Positions 15,239 through 23,476 of a stretch of 29,300 nucleotides of DNA are shown piece after piece. The DNA is from an uncultured Eubacteriales bacterium (GTDB lineage: Bacteria > Bacillota > Clostridia > Oscillospirales > QAMX01). Positions within the stretch are counted from its first letter, which is position 1, and each line of letters begins with the position of its first letter. Below the pieces are notes generated by a model, which saw only the letters and a program-made list of their open reading frames with translations, ran no database searches and was not told where the DNA came from. The DNA lies in the NCBI GenBank assembly GCA_905205975.1, contig CAJLFQ010000024.1:1-29300 (forward strand), read 5' to 3'. A program made the translations under genes and the position numbers.

Positions 15239-16954
15239 ATGAGCGGATACGAAAACATGGAGCTTTCGGTTTATATGACGAGCGGGGAAGTCGAGAGCCG
15301 GTTTGCCGACCCGAACGACCTCTCCAAGGTCGAAGCGGAGCTGGCTTTCCTGCAAAAGCACCTGCGCCTGTCCAAGGTTTACGTTGAATTTTTCCGCGGA
15401 GACTGCACGGACAACAAAAAGGTTCTTCTGGCCCGCGACTTCTTCGCGGCGCACGGCATCCGCACCGCAGCCGGCATGATGCCGACGTCTGCCCGCTATA
15501 CCAAATCCGGCCGCATGATCTGCTTCACCGACCCGGCGACGGCAGCCATGTTCGACGAACGCATGTCGTTTGCCGCAGCCAAATTTGACGAGATCATCGT
15601 TGACGACTCCTTTGCGACCGACTGTACCTGTCCGCGCTGCCGCGCCGCCAAAGGCAGCCGCAGCTGGCGGGAATTCCGGACGGCGCTGATGACGGATTTT
15701 GCCCGCAAGCATATCGTCGCGCCTGCGCGCAGCGTCAATCCGAACGTCAGACTGACGCTGAAATACCCGACATGGGACGAATCGTATGCATGGCTCGGCT
15801 ATGACCTGGCCGAGCAGCCGAAGATGTTTGATGAAATTTACGCCGGAACGGAGACGCGCCACACCTCGTATTCGCTGTTCCGCAACCCGCGCTATACCTC
15901 TTATTCCCTGATCCGCCACCTGGAAAACGTCCCGCCCTACAACAACCGCGGCGGGTGGTTTGATTCCATCCAGTGCGCAGGCAGCGTGGATGTCTACCTC
16001 GAACAGGCAGAAATGACCATGCTGGCGGCGCCGAAGGAAATGACGCTGTTCTGCTGGTCGCTGTGTACGGAATCCGATCAGGAATCCGTTGCGGCGCTGG
16101 GCGCACGGCTGGAGAAGCTGGCCAAGCCCGTGGCACAGCTGGATCCGCCGGCCGGTCTGCCGGTTTACATCCCGGCGTATGCCCGCGGGGAAGACCATGT
16201 GTATGATTTTCTCGGTATGTGCGGCATTCCGGCCGACCCGGTGCAGGAGTTCCCGGCATCCGGCCTGGTGCTGCTGACGGCGTCTTCCGCCTGCGACGAA
16301 AAGCTGATTGACCGCATCAAGGCGCACATGGAGCACGGCGGCGACGTCTGCATGACGTCCGGCTGTCTGGCGCTTCTGCAGGACCGCGGCATTTCCGACT
16401 GCACTGCGATGCGCGTCACCGCGCGCAGCCAGACGGCGTCGGAATTCGGCGGATTTGACGTCGGCTGGTCTGCCGATACGGCTTATTTCCAGGCGCCGCA
16501 CCCGATCGCCATGCCGATGATCGACTGGATCACGAACGAAAACGTCTTTTTGGCGATGCAGATGCGCGACGCCTCGCCGAACATCCTCCTCGCTTACAGC
16601 CTGTATGCCGGAAGCCGCGCCTATGTGCTGAACATTCCGGACAGCTACTCCGACTGTTATGACATTCCGGCGCCGGTGCTGGATTATGTCCGGAAATACC
16701 TGACAGCCGGGCTGACGTCTTATCTGACCGGCCAGACGCGGATCGCATTCTTCCCGCGGGCAGGGCAGACTGCGGCCATCCGCTCCTTCCTGCCGCACGG
16801 TTCCGTGGCCGAGCTGCACGTCCGCGGCAAAGCAGAACGCTTAATCGACCTGCGGAGCGGTGATACCGTCCTGCCGAATCGGACGGAGCACGGCGAAACC
16901 ATCTTCCGTCTGGCGCTGAACCCGGCGTCGCTCACACTGGTCCGCTGGGAATAA
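15239..16954 (+). CDS. TIM-barrel, glycoside hydrolase-like protein of unknown specificity
   Basis: This 571-residue cytoplasmic protein has no signal peptide. The N-terminal two thirds look like a (beta/alpha)8 barrel: SKVYVEFFRGD, HGIRTAAGMMPT, FDEIIVDDSFATDCTCPRC (about 116-134), then LTLKYPTWDESY and MFDEIYAGTETR. Asp122/Asp123 and the Glu in DEIYAGTE are candidate acidic catalytic residues, and the Cys-x-Cys-x-x-Cys group (129-134) could bind metal. The remainder resembles the class I amidotransferase-like middle domain and small C-terminal beta domain seen in GH42-like enzymes (GGDVCMTSGCLALL). I cannot assign a CAZy family. The start at 15239 has GAGAAGGGG 7-8 bases upstream; longer frames to 14969 would cross the promoter. 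Confidence 0.6.
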   Translation: MSGYENMELSVYMTSGEVESRFADPNDLSKVEAELAFLQKHLRLSKVYVEFFRGDCTDNKKVLLARDFFAAHGIRTAAGMMPTSARYTKSGRMICFTDPATAAMFDERMSFAAAKFDEIIVDDSFATDCTCPRCRAAKGSRSWREFRTALMTDFARKHIVAPARSVNPNVRLTLKYPTWDESYAWLGYDLAEQPKMFDEIYAGTETRHTSYSLFRNPRYTSYSLIRHLENVPPYNNRGGWFDSIQCAGSVDVYLEQAEMTMLAAPKEMTLFCWSLCTESDQESVAALGARLEKLAKPVAQLDPPAGLPVYIPAYARGEDHVYDFLGMCGIPADPVQEFPASGLVLLTASSACDEKLIDRIKAHMEHGGDVCMTSGCLALLQDRGISDCTAMRVTARSQTASEFGGFDVGWSADTAYFQAPHPIAMPMIDWITNENVFLAMQMRDASPNILLAYSLYAGSRAYVLNIPDSYSDCYDIPAPVLDYVRKYLTAGLTSYLTGQTRIAFFPRAGQTAAIRSFLPHGSVAELHVRGKAERLIDLRSGDTVLPNRTEHGETIFRLALNPASLTLVRWE

Positions 16955-17067
16955 CGCACTTCTGTGCGCATTCTGTGTTCGTTTTCCGGTTTCTGCTTTC
17001 TATTTGATCTTTCTGAGCTTTCTTCTGATCTTCTATTAAATTGGATGAATTGGAATCGGGGACTGAA

Positions 17068-17096
17068 AACCGGGTGAGGCACAGCCTCACCCGGTT
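17068..17096. terminator. Perfect 13-bp hairpin between genes
   Basis: AACCGGGTGAGGC pairs exactly with GCCTCACCCGGTT around ACA. On the minus strand four T residues follow; on the plus strand there is no immediate T run. It may end the transcript of the TIM-barrel gene with poor efficiency, or be a repeat-type hairpin. The upstream stretch 16969-17045 is pyrimidine-rich and lower in G+C. Confidence 0.5.
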
Positions 17097-17158
17097 CGCC
17101 AGCCCGCATATTTTCTTTGCGTTTTTCCCGAGCATGTATCACCGAAAGGAGCCCCTGT

Positions 17159-18421
17159 ATGAATCGACCCCACCGGCAGCACAGCCGCCGCATCACGCTC
17201 TGCCTGCTCATGGCTGCCGTCCTGCTGCTCTCGGGCTGCGGATGGACTGCGCGCCCGGCCAACGGCGCCGGGAGCATGGCGGCCTGCATCGACGCAGAAG
17301 GGCTGACGCTCTGCCGTCTGGACGACGGTTCCGCCGAACGGCTGGTTTCCGGCCGGCACCTGTCATCGCCGGCGTTTTCGCCGGACGGACGCTGCCTCTA
17401 TTATAAAAACAGCAGCGATGTTTTCTGTGTATCGCTGAACGGCGGGCGGCCGCTTTTGGCCGCGGCAAACGCCGATTACGTCGGCGATTATGACGGGCGT
17501 GCCGTTTTTCTGTCGCAGACAGACGGCGTCACCCTGTATGACCCGGCCAGCCATGCGTCGGAGCAGATGATTCCCCAGCCGGAAACCGGCTTCATTGGAA
17601 CCGTCTCCTTTTCGCCCGACCGGCTGCGAACGGTCTATACCATTTGTGAAGCCGACGCCGGACAGACCCGGCTGGTTTCCGTCTGCATTACGGTGCCCGG
17701 CGCTTCGGAACCGGACGTTTATCCGGCATCGCAGTATCCTGCCGGGGTCACGCTGCGCGCTTTGGCATGGGCGCCGGAGAGCAGCGTCTGCTATATGGCG
17801 GCCGGCGCCTCCGGTGCGGAGACGCTGAAGCTGTATGCGCTTTCCCCGGTAGACGGCGTCATGACGCCGGTTGGGGCATCCATTCCGGCGTCTGCGGAAG
17901 TTTCAATCTCCGGCGACGGACATATTCTGCTTTCGAGCGGGTATGCGTCTGACGCCGACCGGTATGAAAGCCTGCTGCAAGTGGATCTTTCCACAGGGAA
18001 ACCGACCTATCTGCCGGGCGGCTATGCGCCGCTTGCCGGGCTTGCCGCCTCGTGGGACGGTTCTGCGGCCGCCTATGCGCTGAACGGCAGCGAACCGGCG
18101 ACGCAGGGCATTTTCATCCGGACAAACGAGGCCAATTCGTCTGACAGCACAGGGAAGTCCGCCAAAACGCTGCTCATCAGCGGCGGTCTGTGCGCATGCC
18201 CGGTGTTTTCCCGCGACGGACAGACGCTTTATTTCCTCGATACCGCAGGGGAAACGTTCTCGCTCTGCCGGGCGCCTGCCAACAGCGCAGGCAAGGAAAC
18301 GCTGTTCACCGGCATTGCCGCGCCCGACGGCGTCTTCTGTCAAACCAGCCGCGCAGCCTTCTGCCTGTATGATACGACGGCATCGCCGTCGGAAAAGCAG
18401 GCGAAATCGACCGGCAAATAA
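17159..18421 (+). CDS. Lipoprotein with a TolB/WD40-like beta-propeller
   Basis: This 420-residue protein has a lipoprotein signal (basic start, hydrophobic core, lipobox LLSGC with Cys27), so it should be tethered to the outer face of the membrane. The rest shows repeated propeller blades: SPAFSPDGRCLYYKNSSDVF, GTVSFSPDRLRTVYTI, LAWAPESSVCYMAAGASG, and CPVFSRDGQTLYFLDTAG. Such folds bind partners or ligands without a catalytic site that can be read by eye. AAAGGAG lies 8 bases before the ATG. The gene ahead is separated by a hairpin, and a repeat-bearing spacer of 212 bases lies before the Nif3 gene. Confidence 0.75.
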   Translation: MNRPHRQHSRRITLCLLMAAVLLLSGCGWTARPANGAGSMAACIDAEGLTLCRLDDGSAERLVSGRHLSSPAFSPDGRCLYYKNSSDVFCVSLNGGRPLLAAANADYVGDYDGRAVFLSQTDGVTLYDPASHASEQMIPQPETGFIGTVSFSPDRLRTVYTICEADAGQTRLVSVCITVPGASEPDVYPASQYPAGVTLRALAWAPESSVCYMAAGASGAETLKLYALSPVDGVMTPVGASIPASAEVSISGDGHILLSSGYASDADRYESLLQVDLSTGKPTYLPGGYAPLAGLAASWDGSAAAYALNGSEPATQGIFIRTNEANSSDSTGKSAKTLLISGGLCACPVFSRDGQTLYFLDTAGETFSLCRAPANSAGKETLFTGIAAPDGVFCQTSRAAFCLYDTTASPSEKQAKSTGK

Positions 18422-18500
18422 AACAGAGCGGGCACTTCACAGGTTCCGCCGGTACACGCCGCTTCGCCGATATCTCCGGCGCACAGAGAAAGCTCAACCG

Positions 18501-18590
18501 CTGGCATAACCGCGTCCCCTTCTCAGGGGAAGGCTTTGGCGCCCATCGGATGAGGCGGAACGTCGGATTTCCGCCGAGGTTCTCCGCAGC
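18501..18590. repeat. Probable dispersed intergenic hairpin element
   Basis: Within the 212-base gap after the lipoprotein gene, CCCCT (18516-18520) and AGGGG (18525-18529) close the loop TCTC, followed by AAGGC and then CATCGGATGAGGCGG. The last bases of the window (29284-29300) carry a near-identical hairpin start, CCTTCCCCT-GCTC-AGG. Similar words in two gaps suggest a dispersed non-coding repeat. The boundaries are approximate. Confidence 0.45.
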
Positions 18591-18633
18591 TGCCCCCTGC
18601 GCTTCCACATTTCCCACGAAAGGATGACCCAAC

Positions 18634-19404
18634 ATGAACCCATCTGCAACGCTCGGCGACCTGTATGACGCCATCGACGCATTTGCGCCGTTTGCTGCGG
18701 CGCGCCCTTCAGACAACTGCGGCATTGTGGCGGGGAGCCGCTCAAAACCGCTGCACCGCGTCCTGCTGGCGCTGGATGTGACACTGGATGTCGTCCAGGA
18801 AGCCGTTTCCGTCGGCGCCGACTGTATTTTCTCGCATCATCCGCCGATTTATAACCCGATCCGGACGCTGTCGGACCGCGACCCGGTCTATCAGGCGATC
18901 CGCCATGACATCGCGCTCATCGCCGCGCATACGAATTTGGACGTTGCGCCCGGCGGCGTCAACGAAACATATCTGACCGCCATCGGACTCCGGAAGCTGG
19001 AACTGCTGCCGGGGGCGGACGGCTGTGCGGCGCTGGCGGAATGCCCGGCGGAGCTTTCTGCGTTGCCGGCGCTGGCGGCGCGCGTCAAGGCGTGCACCGG
19101 GCTGCCGTCTGTCAAGATGGTGGACACGGGCCGGCGCATCAAAAAAGCCGCCGTTTGCTGCGGCGGCGGCGCTTCGTTTTTTGACTGCGCCGTTCAGAGC
19201 GGCGCAGATGTCTATATCAGCGGAGATTTCCGGCACAACCATGCGGTCGACGCGCTGCGCGCAGGCATATCGCTGATTGACGCCGGACATTATGAAACCG
19301 AACGGCTTGTCCTCGCGCCGCTGGCGGCGCGTCTGGCCGAATGCCTTCCGGCGGTGACGTTTGCCGTCGCCGCGTCGGACCGGCCCATTTTTCAATATCT
19401 TTGA
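18634..19404 (+). CDS. Nif3/DUF34-like dinuclear metal-centre protein
   Basis: This 256-residue protein belongs to the NIF3 family (B. subtilis YqfO relatives), which form hexamers with a two-metal centre and have been linked to GTP cyclohydrolase-related or metal-homeostasis roles without a settled function. The metal motifs are intact: SHHPPIY near residue 70, AHTNLD near 105, and the C-terminal GDFRHN plus DAGHYETE. The length equals the short form without the inserted PII-like domain. AAAGGA lies about 10 bases before the ATG. Its 3' end overlaps the convergent gene by 13 bases. The usual neighbour trmK is absent. Confidence 0.9.
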   Translation: MNPSATLGDLYDAIDAFAPFAAARPSDNCGIVAGSRSKPLHRVLLALDVTLDVVQEAVSVGADCIFSHHPPIYNPIRTLSDRDPVYQAIRHDIALIAAHTNLDVAPGGVNETYLTAIGLRKLELLPGADGCAALAECPAELSALPALAARVKACTGLPSVKMVDTGRRIKKAAVCCGGGASFFDCAVQSGADVYISGDFRHNHAVDALRAGISLIDAGHYETERLVLAPLAARLAECLPAVTFAVAASDRPIFQYL

Positions 19405-19979
19405 TCGTCTCCCTGTGCGGTCAGGCGATCCACATACGTCAGTACACTGGCATACAGTTCGCCGCCGCTGTCCCCGTTTGCCCGGGCAGCGGCGGCCGCT
19501 TTTACGGCGGCGTCGCCGTCTCCGGCCAGCAGGCAGGAGAGGATCAGCTCGCGTGAGAAGTCGAGCCGCGGTTCAAAGTTGCGGACGCAGCGTGCGCTCA
19601 GGTAGCGCAGAAAATCAAGGTTGTCTTCCAGTGTGACGACTTTTGCGGCAAGTGCAGACGCAAATTTGTCCGCCCGGCCGGTCACGGTGCGCATGGCGGT
19701 GGAAACGGACATCAGCGCCCAAGAATCGACCGGCTGTGTGCCGTCGATAATGCGCGCCCCCGGGAAAATCCGCGCGCCGGTCAGCGTGTCATACATACGG
19801 TCGAACGCGGCGAACCGGTAGGTGAGGGTATAGTTGATCTGATCGTCTTCCATTTTGGGCATTAGGAGAAAGGCGAGATTGCCCTTGAAGCAGGCAAGGC
19901 AGTTGCCGGACAGGCTCCAGCCAAATGTCGCGGCGCATTCGCGCATGCAAAGCTCCAACCGTCTCAATTTGTCAAACAT
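19392..19979 (-). CDS. Hypothetical protein, unknown family
   Basis: This 195-residue predicted soluble protein is not one I recognise. It has several Cys residues near the start (C11, C28, C31 region), a central YTLTYRFAAFDRMYDTLTGA segment and an alanine-rich helical C-terminal part. It is supported as a real gene by its own consensus promoter, GGAG 5 bases before the ATG and codon use like its neighbours. It converges with the Nif3 gene and overlaps its last 13 bases, so neither can end in a classical terminator between them. Divergent from comEC. Confidence 0.65.
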   Translation of the reverse strand: MFDKLRRLELCMRECAATFGWSLSGNCLACFKGNLAFLLMPKMEDDQINYTLTYRFAAFDRMYDTLTGARIFPGARIIDGTQPVDSWALMSVSTAMRTVTGRADKFASALAAKVVTLEDNLDFLRYLSARCVRNFEPRLDFSRELILSCLLAGDGDAAVKAAAAARANGDSGGELYASVLTYVDRLTAQGDDQRY

Positions 19980-20022
19980 AGCGTCTCCGGCCTTTCTGTG
20001 TCATCTGACAGGAATCTCTTTT

Positions 20023-20051
20023 ATTTTACCATATTCGACGCCATCTATCAA
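20023..20051 (-). promoter_or_regulatory. Promoter of the hypothetical minus-strand gene
   Basis: Minus-strand TTGATA (20046-20051) and TAAAAT (20023-20028) are 17 bp apart. The rest of the 178-base gap up to comEC shows no equally clear plus-strand promoter. Confidence 0.75.
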
Positions 20052-20157
20052 GTCCTTTGGCCGTACCGAATTGCGGAACCATGTAAAAAAAAGCGATTTG
20101 CAAGCTGATTTTTTCGCCGAAACCAGATAAATTCAACCAGAAATGGAGGAATCTCCC

Positions 20158-22392
20158 ATGCGTCTGCTGATGTGGAGCGCTGCCGGTGCGCTTGCATGCG
20201 CGCTGGCGCTGGTCTACGGCACGGCCGAAAGCGCGCCGTGGCTGGCCGGATGCGCAGCCGTTTTGCTGACGGCGGCGGCTGTCATGCTTTCCCGGCGGAA
20301 CCTGCGGCTTCGCCCGGCGGCGGCAGGGCTATTGGCGCTGTCCATCGGGATGCTGCTTCTGACCGGGCGTTTCGCCCTCTGCATGCGGCAGGCCGCACGC
20401 GCCGAGCAGGCGCTCTGCGGGAAAACGGCCGTGCGAACCTTCCGGCTGACCGGCCTGCCGGAAACAACCGGAAACGGCTGGCGGATGGATGTCCGCGTGC
20501 TGGATGCGGACGGGCATGCATTTTCCGGCGTCTCTGCACGGGTTTATGTCTACGATGCGCAGGCCGCCGAACTGCGCCCCGGCGACATGTTCACCGCCAG
20601 AATCCGACTGAATTCGACCTTGCATACTTCCGCCGGCCGTTCGCTTGCCGCCCGCGGCTGTTTTCTGCGCGGGACAGCGCAGAACGTCTGCCGGACCGCG
20701 GAACACACGCGCCCGGTTTCGACAATGCCTCTGCGGCTGCGCCGTCTGTTTCTCTCGCGGGCCGACGCCCTTTTCCGTGACGGGGCGCCGATGATGCGGG
20801 CGCTGCTGCTCGGCGACCGCAGCGGGATCGACGATTCGTTTTCCTCCGCTGTTTCCGACGCAGGCGTCGCGCATGTTTTCGCCGTCTCCGGGATGCATCT
20901 GTCCTTTCTCGTGGGCGCAGCCCTCTATCTGGCGCACGGCCGGAAGCGGCTCAGCCGCATGACCATCGCCCTCGTCTGGCTGTTTGCCGCCATCGCCGGG
21001 TTTCCGCCATCCATTGTCCGGGCAGCCGTCATGCAGACGGCGGTTCTGGCGGCGCCGTTGTTCGGGCGTGAATCCGACAGTTTAACCGGGCTGTCCGGCG
21101 GGCTCGTTCTGCTTCTGCTCTGGAATCCATACGCCGTCGCCGACATGGGGCTGCAATTGTCGTTTCTGTCGGTGCTCGGCCTGCTGACGGTCGGCGCCAC
21201 CATGCACCGGCGGCTGGCACTCCGGCTGGCGCGTCTGGCACATTGGCCGGCCATTCCGCGTAGGCTGTTTGCCGCCGCCGGGGAAAGCGCCGCAGCGACG
21301 GTATCGGCGCAGCTCTTCACGCTGCCGCTGATGGTGCTGTATTTCGGCCGGATCTCAGTCGTTTCCATCTTCTCGAACCTGCTGTTGCTCTGGCTGATCA
21401 GCCTGATATTTCTGCTCGGCTGGGGCGCGCTGCTGTTGTCGCTGATCTGGCTGCCGCTGGGACAGGCGGCGGCGTGGCCTGCAGTCTGGGGAATCCGGTG
21501 CTTCGCGGCGGCCGTTCGTACCATTGCTGGTGCGCCGTTCGCCGTAATTGGGACGGACAGCATCTGGATGAAGGCGTGGGTCGTGCTGCTTTGTCTGCTG
21601 GCGGGCGCCTGGTTTGTCTGGCGCAGGCGGCTGGTACGCATTCTGATCGCATGTTCGGGGTGCGCCGCGCTGATTGCGGCGCTGCTGCTGGCGCGCCGTG
21701 CGGAAATCCGCTCGTTTTCGGTCGCGGCACTGGCGGTCGGGCACGGGCAGTGCATCGTCGTCACCTACGGCGGCAGCACCGTCGTCATAGACTGCGGCTC
21801 GACCCGCTCAGACGCCGGCAGCACGCTCCGCGCCCATCTGCAAAGCCGGAACCTGCCGGACATCGACGTCTTGGCGCTGACGGTCAACACGCCGCACCAC
21901 GCAAACGGCATTCCAACCATTCTGTCCGGCGTGAAAACGCTGCTGCTGTCTGAACGGAACGGCGACGAAGCGCTGGCGGCATCGCTGAGGGCGGCAGCGG
22001 AACAGGCGGGCACGGACGTGCAGGCCATCCGCGTGGATACGGTGGTTCCGGCCGGGAAACTGACGGTCACGGCTGTCGTTTCCCGCGATGCGCGCAGGGA
22101 ACACCGCGGGGCACTCGCCGTGCTGGTCTCCTGTGAGCGCGGTTCCGTTGCCGTTCTGGGCGATGTATCGGATCGGACGCTGGCGGTTCTCCGAAAAGAC
22201 AAACGTTTTTTGAACGTAAACGCAGTAGTTTGCGCCGGACACAGCATAAATTTTTCTGAACAGTCTGCATTTTTGATGAAATCTGCCGCGAAATATGTTA
22301 TAATATCCTCGAAGGATCAGGCACAGGAGCCGCTCGATTCGACCCCCGTGTACCATACGGCAGAAGGGGCCGTCCGACTGCGGCTCGGCTGA
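20158..22392 (+). CDS. comEC: ComEC/Rec2-family DNA-uptake channel with degenerate hydrolase domain
   Basis: ComEC forms the membrane channel for single-stranded DNA during transformation. The 744-residue protein shows two N-terminal helices, a DUF4131/OB-like region (about 85-190), the Competence domain with the signature GVAHVFAVSGMHLSFLVGAA (near 240-260) and multiple helices to about 510, then a metallo-beta-lactamase-like domain (about 518-744). In that last domain the usual HxDxDH reads V576-N-T578-P-H580-H581, and the entry VGQGDA reads VGHGQC, so metal ligands are mostly lost while ANG and the fold pattern persist. GGAGGA lies 8 bases ahead of the ATG. It is followed after 21 bases by holA, the normal Firmicutes order. 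Confidence 0.92.
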   Translation: MRLLMWSAAGALACALALVYGTAESAPWLAGCAAVLLTAAAVMLSRRNLRLRPAAAGLLALSIGMLLLTGRFALCMRQAARAEQALCGKTAVRTFRLTGLPETTGNGWRMDVRVLDADGHAFSGVSARVYVYDAQAAELRPGDMFTARIRLNSTLHTSAGRSLAARGCFLRGTAQNVCRTAEHTRPVSTMPLRLRRLFLSRADALFRDGAPMMRALLLGDRSGIDDSFSSAVSDAGVAHVFAVSGMHLSFLVGAALYLAHGRKRLSRMTIALVWLFAAIAGFPPSIVRAAVMQTAVLAAPLFGRESDSLTGLSGGLVLLLLWNPYAVADMGLQLSFLSVLGLLTVGATMHRRLALRLARLAHWPAIPRRLFAAAGESAAATVSAQLFTLPLMVLYFGRISVVSIFSNLLLLWLISLIFLLGWGALLLSLIWLPLGQAAAWPAVWGIRCFAAAVRTIAGAPFAVIGTDSIWMKAWVVLLCLLAGAWFVWRRRLVRILIACSGCAALIAALLLARRAEIRSFSVAALAVGHGQCIVVTYGGSTVVIDCGSTRSDAGSTLRAHLQSRNLPDIDVLALTVNTPHHANGIPTILSGVKTLLLSERNGDEALAASLRAAAEQAGTDVQAIRVDTVVPAGKLTVTAVVSRDARREHRGALAVLVSCERGSVAVLGDVSDRTLAVLRKDKRFLNVNAVVCAGHSINFSEQSAFLMKSAAKYVIISSKDQAQEPLDSTPVYHTAEGAVRLRLG
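22297..22304 (+). promoter_or_regulatory. Possible internal promoter for holA
   Basis: TGTTATAAT inside the 3' end of comEC is an extended -10 in an A/T-rich pocket. There is no good -35 at 17 bp (TTGATG lies 20 bp away). It would let holA be expressed without comEC. Confidence 0.4.
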
Positions 22393-22413
22393 CGGAAAGG
22401 TGACAGAAAACAG

Positions 22414-23448
22414 ATGGCCGTCAAACAGGACAAGGGCAGAGCCGCATCGCTTTCCCGCTTCAAAAAAGAATTGGCCGCCGGTCTGATCGGCCGCTTTTAC
22501 CTCTTTTACGGGGAAGAAGCCTATCTGCGCGAACACTACATCGGCCAGATCAAAAAGCGCCTCGTCGATGCAGACGAGAGCAATTTCTGCTGTCTGTCCG
22601 GCAAGGCCTGCACGCCGAAGGCGCTGACGGAGGAAATCGAAAATTTCCCGCTGTTTGCCGAGCGCAAGCTGATTTTGGTCCGCGATTATGACATCCTCTG
22701 TGCCGACGCGAAAATGGCGGCCGAGGCGGAACCGGTGCTGGCGAACCTGCCGGAGTCGGTCTGTCTGATTTTTGCCTACAGCGAAAGCGAGCCCGGCGCC
22801 GGGCGGAAAAATAAAAAAATGGAAGCCGTCGTCAACGAACACGCGCAGCGTGTGGAGTTTGGCCGGCAAAGCCGGAATGATCTGATCCGCTGGGTCATCC
22901 GCCGGTTTGAAGCCTGCGGAAAGTTCTGCGGCGAACGGGAAGCCGGGCATCTGCTGGATCTCTGCGGCGACCTGATGTACGCTGTTTTGCCGGAGCTGCT
23001 CAAGGTGGCCTCTTTTGCGAAAGAACAGCAGATCCGCACGGAAGACATTGACGCGGTCGCCATGCCGGTCGGCGAGGCGATCGTCTACCGCATCACGGAT
23101 GCCGTCGCACAGAAAAGCATCGGCGAAGCCGTCGTTCAGCTCGACCGGTATCTGAAACAGGGGAACGACGAAACGGCAGCCGTTCAGGCCATCGGACGCG
23201 CCATGCGGCAGCTGTATGCTGCTTCGCTGGCGGAAGGCAAACAGATGTCTACGGCGGAATTCATGCAGATGGCCAGAATTCCCGGCAGCTATGCCGCCTC
23301 CAAGGTCATTGCACAGGCCAGACGCTTCCGGCCGGAATCGCTGCGCCGCGCTGCCATCCTCTGCTTCCGGGCAGAGCAGGCGATGTTCTCCAATACCGCA
23401 AACCGCCAAATCGTGCTAGAAACGCTCATTTATGAGCTTTGTATGTAA
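22414..23448 (+). CDS. holA: DNA polymerase III delta subunit
   Basis: HolA is the clamp-loader subunit that opens the beta clamp. The 344-residue length is standard. Family features are RFYLFYGEEAYLREHYIGQI at the start, a central LPESVCLIFAYSE, and the helical collar domain with DAVAQKSIGEAVVQLDRYL and the end RAEQAMFSNTANRQIVLETL. GGAAAGGTGA precedes the ATG. In many Firmicutes holA is followed by a divergent or adjacent rpsT; here an EEP-family gene follows by 28 bases instead. Confidence 0.93.
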   Translation: MAVKQDKGRAASLSRFKKELAAGLIGRFYLFYGEEAYLREHYIGQIKKRLVDADESNFCCLSGKACTPKALTEEIENFPLFAERKLILVRDYDILCADAKMAAEAEPVLANLPESVCLIFAYSESEPGAGRKNKKMEAVVNEHAQRVEFGRQSRNDLIRWVIRRFEACGKFCGEREAGHLLDLCGDLMYAVLPELLKVASFAKEQQIRTEDIDAVAMPVGEAIVYRITDAVAQKSIGEAVVQLDRYLKQGNDETAAVQAIGRAMRQLYAASLAEGKQMSTAEFMQMARIPGSYAASKVIAQARRFRPESLRRAAILCFRAEQAMFSNTANRQIVLETLIYELCM

Positions 23449-23476
23449 CAGAACCGTCAAAGGAGGCCGTATTGCC

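Noticed and set aside
15080..16819. Open frame of 579 codons on the minus strand across the TIM-barrel gene
   Set aside because: Antisense shadow with His/Arg/Gln-rich composition and no recognisable motifs; it would also cover the divergent promoter region.
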